Source of the DNA: Helicobacter pylori
GTDB lineage: Bacteria > Campylobacterota > Campylobacteria > Campylobacterales > Helicobacteraceae
NCBI RefSeq assembly: GCF_001653475.1
Contig: NZ_CP011487.1
Span: forward strand, 186,001-250,000
Reading direction: 5' to 3'
Length of the DNA stretch: 64,000 nucleotides
Shown here one piece after another: positions 36,191-44,069 of the stretch. Position numbers and translations under genes: made by a program. The notes beneath the pieces were generated by a model. That model worked only from the letters and a program-made list of their open reading frames with translations. It was not told where the DNA came from and made no database searches. How positions within the stretch are numbered: the stretch's first letter is position 1; each line of letters opens with the position of its first letter.

Positions 36191-37603
36191 ATGAAAAATA
36201 CCAATACAAAAGAGATGAAGAATACAAGAATGAAAAAAGGTCAATACCATGTGCTCAAAAGAGGGCTTTTAAAAACCGCTCTGCTTTTTAGCCTTCCTTT
36301 AAGCATGGCGTTAGCTGAAGACAATGGCTTTTATATGGGAGTGGGCTATCAAATCGGCGGTGCACAACAAAATATCAATAACAAAGGTAGCACCCTAAGG
36401 AATAATGTCATTGATGATTTCCGCCAAGTGGGCGTGGGTATGGCAGGGGGTAACGGGCTTTTAACTTTAGCGACAAACACGACTATGGACGCTCTTTTAG
36501 GGATAAGCAATCAAATTGTCAATACTAATAAAGCTATTAGTAACAACAACCCAGAATTAACCCAGTTTAAAAAAATACTCCCCCAAATTGAGCAACGCTT
36601 TGAAGTGAATAAAAACGCTTATAGCGTTCAAGCCCTGCAAGTGTATTTGAGTAATGTGCTTTATAACTTGGTTAATAATAGCAATAATGGCAGTAATAAT
36701 GGAGTAGTTCCTGGATATGTAGGGATTATAAAAGTTCTCTATGGTTCTCAAAGTGAATTCAGTCTTTTAGCCACGGAGAGTGTGGCGCTTTTAAACACGC
36801 TTACAAGAGTGAATCTGGATAGTAATTCGGTGTTTTTAAAAGGGCTCTTAGCCCAAATGCAGCTTTTTAATGACACTTCTTCAGCAAAGCTAAACCAGAT
36901 TGCAGAAAGCTTGAATAATAGCGGTGGTGCCGGATCAATGCTTCAAAAGGATGTGAAAACCATCCAGGATCGAATCGCTACTTACCAAGAAAATCTAAAA
37001 CAGCTAGGAGGAATGCTAAACAATTACGATGAGCCCTACTTGCCCCAGTTTGGGCCAGGCAAAAGCTCTCAGCATGGGGTTATTAATGGCTTTGGCATTC
37101 AAATGGGCTATAAGCAATTTTTTGGGAGAAAGAGGAATATAGGCTTACGGTATTACGCTTTCTTTGATTATGGTTTTACGCAATTGGGCAGTCTTAGCAG
37201 CGCTGTTAAAGCGAATATCTTCACTTATGGTGCTGGCACAGACTTTTTATGGAATATCTTTAGAAGGGTTTTTAGTGATCAGTCCTTGACTGTGGGGGTG
37301 TTTGGAGGCATTCAAATAGCGGGTAACACTTGGGATAGCTCTTTAAGAAATCAAATTGAAGACTCGTTTAAAGAATACCCCACTCCCACGAATTTCCAAT
37401 TTTTATTTAATTTGGGCTTAAGGGCTCATTTTGCCAGCACCATGCACCGCCGGTTTTTGAGCGCGTCTCAAAGCATTCAGCATGGGATGGAATTTGGCGT
37501 GAAAATCCCGGCTATCAATCAAAGATATTTGAAAGCGAATGGGGCTGATGTGGATTACAGGCGTTTGTATGCGTTCTATATCAATTACACGATAGGTTTT
37601 TAA
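36191..37603 (+). CDS. hopG: Hop-family outer membrane protein HopG
   Basis: A 470-residue outer-membrane protein. Start is ATG 36191 behind AAGGAAGG; the first 22 residues are hydrophilic and Lys-rich, so the signal peptide proper is LKTALLFSLPLSMALA (about 29-44). The methionine near residue 14 is an alternative start. The mature end EDNGFYMGVGYQIGGAQQ is the classic Hop start, and the protein ends YRRLYAFYINYTIGF. The middle has Asn/Ser-rich linker segments (NNSNNGSNN). Corresponds to HP0254. Co-transcribed with hopF and followed by an intrinsic-terminator-like hairpin. Confidence 0.9.
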   Translation: MKNTNTKEMKNTRMKKGQYHVLKRGLLKTALLFSLPLSMALAEDNGFYMGVGYQIGGAQQNINNKGSTLRNNVIDDFRQVGVGMAGGNGLLTLATNTTMDALLGISNQIVNTNKAISNNNPELTQFKKILPQIEQRFEVNKNAYSVQALQVYLSNVLYNLVNNSNNGSNNGVVPGYVGIIKVLYGSQSEFSLLATESVALLNTLTRVNLDSNSVFLKGLLAQMQLFNDTSSAKLNQIAESLNNSGGAGSMLQKDVKTIQDRIATYQENLKQLGGMLNNYDEPYLPQFGPGKSSQHGVINGFGIQMGYKQFFGRKRNIGLRYYAFFDYGFTQLGSLSSAVKANIFTYGAGTDFLWNIFRRVFSDQSLTVGVFGGIQIAGNTWDSSLRNQIEDSFKEYPTPTNFQFLFNLGLRAHFASTMHRRFLSASQSIQHGMEFGVKIPAINQRYLKANGADVDYRRLYAFYINYTIGF

Positions 37604-37645
37604 GCTCTTTTTAGGGCTTATTAAAGAGGCTCTTTACTTTTTTTT
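37603..37645 (+). terminator. rho-independent terminator after hopG
   Basis: AGCTCTTT (37603-37610) pairs with AAAGAGGCT (37623-37631) with one bulged base, followed after six bases by an eight-T run (37638-37645). The purA -10 begins just beyond it. Confidence 0.6.
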
Positions 37646-37653
37646 GGTATTCT
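37645..37653 (+). promoter_or_regulatory. extended -10-like promoter of purA
   Basis: TTTGGTATTCT gives TGgTATTCT, placed directly after the hopG terminator T-run. Start near 37660, about 42 nt ahead of ATG 37702. Confidence 0.45.
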
Positions 37654-37701
37654 AACAGGCTTTTAAACCACCAATCTACTTTGTTTTAAGGATAATATTT
37701 T

Positions 37702-38937
37702 ATGGCAGATGTCGTTGTGGGGATTCAGTGGGGAGATGAGGGGAAGGGAAAAATTGTTGATAGGATCGCTAAAGATTATGACTTTGTGGTGCGCTATCAA
37801 GGCGGGCATAATGCTGGGCATACCATTGTGCATAAGGGGGTTAAGCATTCTTTGCATTTAATGCCCTCAGGGGTTTTATACCCCCAATGCAAGAACATCA
37901 TTTCTAGCGCAGTGGTCGTGAGCATTAAGGATTTGTGCGAAGAAATCAGCGCGTTTGAGGATTTAGAAAATCGTTTGTTTATCAGCGACAGAGCCCATGT
38001 GATCTTGCCCTATCATGCCAAAAAAGACGCTTTTAAAGAAAAATCTCAAAACATCGGCACGACTAAAAAAGGCATAGGTCCTTGCTATGAGGATAAAATG
38101 GCGAGGAGCGGGATAAGAATGGGGGATTTATTAGACGATAAAATCTTAGAAGAAAGGCTAAACGCTCATTTCAAAGCCATTGAGCCTTTTAAGGAATTGT
38201 ATGATTTAAGCGAGAATTACGAAAAAGATTTGAGAGGGTATTTTAAAACTTATGCTCCACAAATTTGCCCCTTTATCAAAGACACGACAAGTATGCTGAT
38301 GGAAGCGAACCAAAAGGGTGAAAAAATCCTACTAGAAGGGGCTCAAGGCACGCTTTTAGACATTGATTTAGGGACTTACCCTTTTGTAACAAGCTCTAAC
38401 ACCACGAGCGCTAGCGCTTGCGTGAGCACCGGCTTAAACCCTAAAGCGATCAATGAAGTGATAGGCATCACGAAAGCCTACTCCACTCGTGTGGGTAACG
38501 GGCCCTTCCCTAGCGAAGACACCACACCCATGGGCGATCATTTAAGGACTAAGGGTGCGGAGTTTGGCACGACAACCAAGCGCCCAAGGCGTTGCGGGTG
38601 GCTGGATTTGGTGGCTTTAAAATACGCTTGCGCTTTGAATGGTTGCACGCAATTAGCTTTAATGAAATTAGATGTTTTAGACGGGATTGATGCGATTAAG
38701 GTGTGCGTGGCTTATGAAAGAAAGGGCGAAAGATTAGAGGCTTTCCCTAGCGATCTGAAAGATTGCGTGCCGATCTATCAAACTTTTAATGGCTGGGGAA
38801 AAAGCGTGGGCGTGAGAAAATTAGACGATTTAGAGTCAAACGCTAGAGAGTATATCCGTTTTATTGAAAAAGAAGTGGGGGTGAAAATCCGCCTTATTTC
38901 TACAAGCCCTGAAAGAGAAGACACGATTTTTCTATGA
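37702..38937 (+). CDS. purA: adenylosuccinate synthetase
   Basis: A 411-residue GTP-dependent enzyme joining IMP and aspartate on the way to AMP. The P-loop-like QWGDEGKGKIVD (about 8-19), GGHNAGHT (about 33-40), GTTKKGIGPCYEDK, EGAQGTLLDIDLGTYPFVTSS and the C-terminal LISTSPERED are all present. ATG 37702 behind AAGGA. Its stop overlaps the FliJ-like gene by four bases (ATGA), so a purine gene heads an operon with flagellar genes. Confidence 0.97.
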   Translation: MADVVVGIQWGDEGKGKIVDRIAKDYDFVVRYQGGHNAGHTIVHKGVKHSLHLMPSGVLYPQCKNIISSAVVVSIKDLCEEISAFEDLENRLFISDRAHVILPYHAKKDAFKEKSQNIGTTKKGIGPCYEDKMARSGIRMGDLLDDKILEERLNAHFKAIEPFKELYDLSENYEKDLRGYFKTYAPQICPFIKDTTSMLMEANQKGEKILLEGAQGTLLDIDLGTYPFVTSSNTTSASACVSTGLNPKAINEVIGITKAYSTRVGNGPFPSEDTTPMGDHLRTKGAEFGTTTKRPRRCGWLDLVALKYACALNGCTQLALMKLDVLDGIDAIKVCVAYERKGERLEAFPSDLKDCVPIYQTFNGWGKSVGVRKLDDLESNAREYIRFIEKEVGVKIRLISTSPEREDTIFL

Positions 38938-39362
38938 AAAAATTCGCTTCTGTATTGGTGCAATTAAAAACCCTTGCGTTAGAAAAAATAGAGCAAAAGC
39001 TTGAAAGCAAGCGTTTAGAATTGCGGCAAAATGAGCGAGAAGTTTTGGACAAACAAGCCCAATTGAGCACGTTTAAAAACCCTGAATTGGGGGGAATGAG
39101 CCTTTTTTTACAAACCCAGCAATTAAAAAGCGCTCTAAGAATGGAGATAGAATATTACCAACAACAGAGCGAGAATTTAACTAAGGATTTAAAAATTTTA
39201 GAAAAAGATTGTCTTTTGGCTAACCAGGAATTAGAAAAAGCTAAAATCATTTTAGAAAATGAAAAGCAAAAAGAAAAGGGAATTTTGGAAAAAAAAGAGC
39301 AGGCTCTTTTAGACGAAAACGCCATGATTTTACACTGGCAAAAAGAGGGCTTGCATGCGTAA
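38934..39362 (+). CDS. fliJ: FliJ-like flagellar export chaperone (HP0256)
   Basis: A 142-residue protein that is almost wholly a charged coiled coil (QLKTLALEKIEQKLESKR..., EKKEQALLDENAMILHWQKE). This is the shape of FliJ, the stalk-like component of the flagellar export ATPase complex; primary-sequence identity in the family is low, so the call rests on length, heptads and context. From memory, H. pylori HP0256 is a FliJ homologue needed for normal motility. It overlaps purA at its start and the MotE-like gene at its end. Confidence 0.75.
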   Translation: MKKFASVLVQLKTLALEKIEQKLESKRLELRQNEREVLDKQAQLSTFKNPELGGMSLFLQTQQLKSALRMEIEYYQQQSENLTKDLKILEKDCLLANQELEKAKIILENEKQKEKGILEKKEQALLDENAMILHWQKEGLHA

Positions 39363-40013
39363 AATCTTGTTAATGGGCTTGATTTTACAAGCGCTCTTTA
39401 GCGAAGAAGCCGTGCAGGAATTGTTGCAATGCTCTGCGATTTTTGAATCTAAAAAAGCCGAATTAAAAGACGATTTGCACCGATTGAGCGAAAAAGAGCA
39501 GTCTTTAAGGATCTTGCAAACCGAAAACGCCCGCCTTTTAGATGAGAAAAACGATCTGTTAAACAAAAAAGAAAAAGAAGTGGAAGAAAAACTGAAAAAT
39601 TTAGCCGCTAAAGAAGAAGCCTTTAAAACCTTACAAACGGAAGAAAAAAACGCCTTAAAAATTTGATAGAAGAAAACGAAGGCATTTTGAGAGAAATCAA
39701 GCAAGCTAAAGATAGCAAGATTGGCGAGACTTATTCTAAAATGAAAGATTCTAAGTCCGCCTTGATTTTAGAAAATTTACCCGCTCAAAACGCCTTAGAA
39801 ATTTTAATGGCGCTAAAACCTCAAGAATTAGGTAAAATTTTAGCCAAAATGGATCCTAAAAAAGCGGCGGCTTTGACAGAGTTGTGGCAAAAACCCCCAC
39901 GAGAAAATAAAGAAAGCCAAAAAACCACAGTGCCCACGCCCCCTATAGTGCCCATGCCTCCCAAAGAGCCGATTATAAAAGATCCTAACACAAAAGAGCC
40001 TGCAGGGGTATGA
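39355..40013 (+). pseudogene. MotE-like periplasmic protein gene with a one-base frameshift (HP0257)
   Basis: Two consecutive frames together form one protein of about 219 residues. The first (39355-39666) has a signal peptide or anchor (MRKILLMGLILQALFSEEA) and a coiled coil, then stops at TGA 39664. The second continues in the -1 frame from about 39657 to the stop at 40013 with LIEENEGILREIKQ, a MotE/MgtE-N-like domain (LENLPAQNALEILMALKPQELGKILAKMDPKKAAAL) split here, and a Pro-rich tail. Adding one A to the A7 tract at 39644-39650 or the A5 run at 39657-39661 restores a single frame (ALKNLIEEN). MotE-like proteins assist flagellar stators. It may be a mutation, phase variation or slippage-rescued gene. 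Confidence 0.82.
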
Positions 40014-41065
40014 TGTTAATTGTAGCGGTTTTGATGCTGGCGTTTTTAATCTTTGTCCATGAATTAGGGCATTTCACTATCGCTAGGATTTGTGGGGTGA
40101 AGGTAGAAGTGTTTAGCATTGGTTTTGGTAAAAAACTCTGTTTTTTTAAGCTTTTTGGCACGCAATTCGCTTTGTCTTTGATCCCGCTTGGGGGCTATGT
40201 GAAATTAAAGGGCATGGACAAAGAAGAAAATGGAACGAATGAAACCCATCAAGCTAATGACAGCTATGCGCAAAAAAGCCCTTTTCAAAAGCTATGGATA
40301 TTATTTGGGGGGGCATTTTTTAATTTTCTTTTTGCGATTTTAGTGTATTTTTTTCTGGCATTGGGTGGGGAAAAAGTCTTACTGCCTGTCATTGGCGATT
40401 TAGAAAGTAACGCGTTAGAAGCCGGGTTATTAAAGGGGGATAAAATCCTTTCTATCAACCACAAAAAAATAGCGAGTTTTAGAGAGATTAGAGGCATAGT
40501 GGCGCGTGCTAGAGGCGAGTTGGTTTTAGAAATAGAGCGAAACCATCAGATTTTAGAAAAACGACTGACCCCCAAAATCGTGGCGGTAATAAGCGATTCT
40601 AACGATCCTAATGAAATCATCAAATACAAAGTGATAGGCATTAAACCGGACATGCAAAAAACAGGCGTTGTCTCTTATTCCTTGTTTCGAGCGTTTGAGC
40701 AGGCCTTGAGTCGGTTTAAAGAGAGCGTTGTTTTGATTGTGGATTCTTTAAGGCGTCTGATTATAGGGAGCGCTTCAGTTAAAGAATTGAGTGGGGTGGT
40801 AGGCATTGTGGGAGCGTTAAGCCATGCCAATAGTTTGAGCATGCTTTTGTTGTTTGGAGCGTTTTTGTCGATCAATTTAGGGATTTTAAATTTATTACCC
40901 ATTCCAGCGCTGGATGGGGCGCAAATGTTAGGGGTTGTTTTTAAAAATATTTTTAAGATCACTTTGCCGGCGTTTATGCAAAATGCGTTGTGGTTAGCGG
41001 GTGTGGGTTTTTTGGTTTTTATCATGTTTTTAGGGCTTTTCAATGACATCACTCGTTTGCTATAA
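40010..41065 (+). CDS. rseP: site-2 intramembrane metalloprotease RseP
   Basis: A 351-residue membrane protease. Zinc motif HELGH is in the first helix (FVHELGHFTIAR, about 17-28), a PDZ domain follows the second helix (about 120-205; DLESNALEAGLLKGDKILSINHKK region), and the second active-site motif is NLLPIPALDGAQ (about 295-306). Family members cleave anti-sigma factors or signal peptides within the membrane; H. pylori lacks the classical RseA/sigmaE pair, so the substrate is unknown. ATG 40010 overlaps the preceding stop. Corresponds to HP0258. Confidence 0.93.
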   Translation: MMLIVAVLMLAFLIFVHELGHFTIARICGVKVEVFSIGFGKKLCFFKLFGTQFALSLIPLGGYVKLKGMDKEENGTNETHQANDSYAQKSPFQKLWILFGGAFFNFLFAILVYFFLALGGEKVLLPVIGDLESNALEAGLLKGDKILSINHKKIASFREIRGIVARARGELVLEIERNHQILEKRLTPKIVAVISDSNDPNEIIKYKVIGIKPDMQKTGVVSYSLFRAFEQALSRFKESVVLIVDSLRRLIIGSASVKELSGVVGIVGALSHANSLSMLLLFGAFLSINLGILNLLPIPALDGAQMLGVVFKNIFKITLPAFMQNALWLAGVGFLVFIMFLGLFNDITRLL

Positions 41066-41077
41066 AAGGGGGAGTTG

Positions 41078-42340
41078 GTGAATGTATTGAGCGTGAGTGA
41101 AGTCAATGCGCAAATCAAAGCCCTTTTAGAAGCGACTTTTTTGCAAGTTAGGGTTCAAGGGGAAGTGAGCAATTTGACTATCCATAAGGTGAGCGGCCAT
41201 GCGTATTTTTCGCTCAAAGACAGCCAGTCAGTAATGAGATGCGTGCTGTTTAAAGGGAACGCTAACAGGCTTAAATTCGCTTTAAAAGAAGGGCAGGAAG
41301 TGGTTGTTTTTGGGGGCATTAGCGTGTATGTTCCAAGGGGGGATTATCAAATCAATTGCTTTGAAATAGAGCCTAAAGATATAGGTTCATTAACCCTAGC
41401 TTTAGAGCAATTGAAAGAAAAATTACGCCTTAAGGGCTATTTTGATGAAGCGAATAAATTACCCAAACCGCATTTTCCTAAACGAGTGGCAGTCATCACT
41501 TCTCAAAATTCAGCCGCTTGGGCGGACACAAAAAAGATCGCTTCCAAACGATGGCCGATGTGCGAATTAGTTTGCATCAACACTTTAATGCAAGGGGAGG
41601 GCTGCGTTCAAAGCGTGGTGGAGAGCATCGCTTATGCGGATAGTTTTCATGGTACAAAAAACGCTTTTGATGCGATTGTGGTGGCTAGGGGTGGGGGGAG
41701 CATGGAGGATTTGTATTCTTTCAATGATGAGAAAATTGCTGATGCATTGCATTTGGCTAAAACTTTCAGCATGTCAGCTATTGGGCATGAGAGCGATTTT
41801 TTATTGAGCGATTTAGTGGCGGATTTAAGGGCTTCTACGCCTTCAAATGCGATGGAAATCTTACTCCCTAGCAGCGATGAATGGTTGCAAAGACTTGATG
41901 GGTTTAATGTGAAATTGCACCGCTCTTTTAAAATTTTGCTCCATCAAAAAAAGGTGCATTTAGAGCATTTAGCGGCTTCTCTAAAACGATTGAGTTTTGA
42001 GAACAAACACCATTTAAACGCTTTAAAACTAGAGAAACTAAAAATCGCTTTAGAAAATAAAACCCTGGAATTTTTACGCTTTAAAAAAACGCTTTTAGAA
42101 AAAATCTCTATTCAAACATTAACAAGCCCTTTTTTACCAACTAAAACAGAGCGATTGAACAGACTAGAAAACGCCCTTAAACTCGCTCATGCCAATTTGA
42201 AATTACCCCAATTCGGGGCGTTTGTGAGCAAAAATAATCAAGCGATAGAATTAGAGGCATTAAAAACGGGCGATAGAATTGAATTGAATAATGAAAAAGC
42301 CAGAGCGAGTGCTGAAATTTTGAGCGTGGATAGGGTGTAG
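41078..42340 (+). CDS. xseA: exodeoxyribonuclease VII large subunit
   Basis: A 420-residue protein. An N-terminal OB fold (about 15-95; VSNLTIHKVSGHAYFSLKD, MRCVLFKGNANRLKF) is followed by the XseA catalytic core: RVAVITSQNSAAWAD, VVARGGGSMEDLYSFNDE, AIGHESDFLLSDLVADLRASTPS and a long helical C-terminus. It degrades single-stranded DNA with XseB. The start is ambiguous: GTG 41078 (5 bp after AGGGGG) is preferred; TTG 41075 and 41087 are alternatives. It lies 9-13 bp after rseP. Confidence 0.93.
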   Translation: MNVLSVSEVNAQIKALLEATFLQVRVQGEVSNLTIHKVSGHAYFSLKDSQSVMRCVLFKGNANRLKFALKEGQEVVVFGGISVYVPRGDYQINCFEIEPKDIGSLTLALEQLKEKLRLKGYFDEANKLPKPHFPKRVAVITSQNSAAWADTKKIASKRWPMCELVCINTLMQGEGCVQSVVESIAYADSFHGTKNAFDAIVVARGGGSMEDLYSFNDEKIADALHLAKTFSMSAIGHESDFLLSDLVADLRASTPSNAMEILLPSSDEWLQRLDGFNVKLHRSFKILLHQKKVHLEHLAASLKRLSFENKHHLNALKLEKLKIALENKTLEFLRFKKTLLEKISIQTLTSPFLPTKTERLNRLENALKLAHANLKLPQFGAFVSKNNQAIELEALKTGDRIELNNEKARASAEILSVDRV

Positions 42341-42394
42341 GGGTTTGAAAAAAATTGCTTCTTAAAACTTTGTTTTATCGTTTTAGACTTATTC

Positions 42395-42400
42395 TATAAT
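42395..42400 (+). promoter_or_regulatory. TATAAT box in the xseA / restriction-modification intergenic
   Basis: TATAATAAAACTC; an upstream candidate promoter for the restriction-modification operon or a short transcript. The same 13-mer occurs at 60268. Confidence 0.35.
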
Positions 42401-42508
42401 AAAACTCTTAAGAGGATAGAGGGTATTTTGAAATAACTCTTCTCTTTAATCCCTTGTATAGAGCCAAAGGGATTTTTAAACACCAGCCATTATCAAAAAG
42501 TTTTGTAT

Positions 42509-42514
42509 TATAAT
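42509..42514 (+). promoter_or_regulatory. -10 box of the restriction-modification operon
   Basis: TATAAT within TTTGTATTATAATTTG, 33 bp upstream of the preferred TTG start at 42547; predicted start near 42521. Confidence 0.5.
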
Positions 42515-42546
42515 TTGATTGATTTCTATTGATTAAGGTGTTTGAA

Positions 42547-43242
42547 TTGAGTTTAGCCGATATGATTTTAGAGCGTTTTAAAGATTTTATGAGAGAACAA
42601 CCTGAGCCTTACAAGTTTTTGCAAGTTTTTTACGCACAAGAAAAAGAACGCTTTTTAAATGACAAAATGAACGATTATATTAAGCAAAATAAAAGCAAAG
42701 AAGAAGCTAGCATTTTAGCCAGACAAGGCTTTGTGAGCGCCATAGGAAGGGCGTTAGAAAAAATCATAGAACTTTTATTAAAAGATTTTTGTATTAAAAA
42801 CAATGTAAAAATGACAAACGATAAAGTCTTAAGGGCTAAGCGCCTTAATGACGAGCTGGATAGAGTCAAACGGGCTTTATTGGTGCATTTTGGAGGATAT
42901 AGCGTTTTGCCTGATGGAGATATTGTTCTTTATCAAACCAACAAGGATAATATCAAAATTCTAGCGGTTTTATCAATAAAAAATTCGTTTAGAGAGCGTT
43001 TTACAGAAACGCCTTATTGGAAATTAAAACTTCTGCAATCGCCTATAACTTCTCACATTAAGGTCTTTATGATAACACCGGATAACGATGATGAGATCAG
43101 TTTTAAAGACAGACCTAAAAAAGCTAGGATTGTGATGGAGCATGAATTAGACGGTCTCTATTTAGCCAAAAGCCATTTTGATCAAAGCTCTAAGATTAAG
43201 GGTATAGAAAATTTATTAGAAGATTTAAAAAGGCTTTTATGA
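42547..43242 (+). CDS. type II restriction endonuclease (BsaWI/HpaI-like, PD-(D/E)XK fold)
   Basis: A 231-residue protein directly upstream of and overlapping a DNA methyltransferase, the normal arrangement of a type II system. A nuclease core is suggested by an acidic strand SVLPDGDIVLY (about 125-135) and LAVLSIKNSFRERFTETPYWKLKL (about 145-168). The latter resembles the xKxSxRERW motif of several type II enzymes, with Lys as catalytic residue. I place the start at TTG 42547 because AAGG at 42535-42538 sits 8 bp upstream; TTG 42529 would leave only about 8 nt of leader. Recognition sequence not readable from sequence. No frameshift is present, so it may be active. Confidence 0.72.
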   Translation: MSLADMILERFKDFMREQPEPYKFLQVFYAQEKERFLNDKMNDYIKQNKSKEEASILARQGFVSAIGRALEKIIELLLKDFCIKNNVKMTNDKVLRAKRLNDELDRVKRALLVHFGGYSVLPDGDIVLYQTNKDNIKILAVLSIKNSFRERFTETPYWKLKLLQSPITSHIKVFMITPDNDDEISFKDRPKKARIVMEHELDGLYLAKSHFDQSSKIKGIENLLEDLKRLL

Positions 43243-43997
43243 AACCTTATTTCAGTTTGGAGAAATTGGATTTATACCATGGCGATGCCAGCGTTTTAGA
43301 GACTTTTGAAAAAGGTTTTTATGATTTGTGCGTTACTTCACCGCCCTATAATTTGAGTATTGAATATCAAGGGAGTGATGATTTTAGGGCTTATGATGAT
43401 TATTTAAATTGGTGCAAAAATTGGCTTAAAAATTGTTATTTTTGGGGTAAGGATCAGGCGAGATTGTGCTTGAATGTCCCTTTAGACACGAATAAACATG
43501 GCAAGCAAAGTTTAGGGGCAGACATCACAGCAGTAGCCAAGGAATGCGGTTGGAAATACCAAAATACGATTATTTGGAATGAAAGCAATATCTCAAGACG
43601 CACCGCTTGGGGGAGTTGGCTGCAAGCTAGCGCGCCTTATGCTATCGCTCCTGTGGAGTTGATTGTCGTTTTTTATAAAAACGCATACAAACGCCAAAAG
43701 CAAACTTCTACAATCAGTAAAGAGGAGTTTTTGCTCTACACGAATGGGTTGTGGAGTTTTAGTGGCGAATCCAAAAAGCGCTTAAAACACCCAGCCCCAT
43801 TCCCAAGGGAATTACCCAGGCGTTGCATTAAATTGTTTTCTTTTTTGGAAGACACGATTTTTGATCCTTTTAGTGGATCTGGCACGACTATTTTAGAGGC
43901 GAACGCTTTAGGGCGTTTTAGCGTGGGTTTAGAGATTGAAAAAGAATATTGCGAGTTGTCTAAAAAGCGTATTTTAGAGAGTTTGTCATTAGTGTGA
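43239..43997 (+). CDS. beta-class DNA methyltransferase (type II)
   Basis: A 252-residue amino-methyltransferase with motif order IV-I: the catalytic VTSPPYNL (about 31-38) near the N-terminus, target-recognition region in the middle, and the SAM-binding DPFSGSGTTILEANALG (about 209-225) at the C-terminus, making it beta-class. TSPPY is found in both N6-adenine and N4-cytosine enzymes, so the methylated base is open. From memory the H. pylori gene here (HP0263) is annotated as an adenine methylase of HpaI type. ATG overlaps the endonuclease stop by 4 bp. It presumably protects host DNA against the upstream enzyme. Confidence 0.9.
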   Translation: MKPYFSLEKLDLYHGDASVLETFEKGFYDLCVTSPPYNLSIEYQGSDDFRAYDDYLNWCKNWLKNCYFWGKDQARLCLNVPLDTNKHGKQSLGADITAVAKECGWKYQNTIIWNESNISRRTAWGSWLQASAPYAIAPVELIVVFYKNAYKRQKQTSTISKEEFLLYTNGLWSFSGESKKRLKHPAPFPRELPRRCIKLFSFLEDTIFDPFSGSGTTILEANALGRFSVGLEIEKEYCELSKKRILESLSLV

Positions 43998-44020
43998 GCG
44001 TTTTAAAAACCTTTGAGGGT

Positions 44021-44039
44021 TAAAATAGTGTAAAATAGT
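44021..44039 (+). promoter_or_regulatory. tandem -10 boxes of clpB
   Basis: TAAAATAGT is repeated exactly, 10 bp apart (44021-44029 and 44031-44039). The second copy is spaced about 31 bp from ATG 44070 and is the more likely -10. No CIRCE operator is visible. Confidence 0.5.
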
Positions 44040-44069
44040 AAAGATTTTAAAACTCAAAAAGGATTGATA

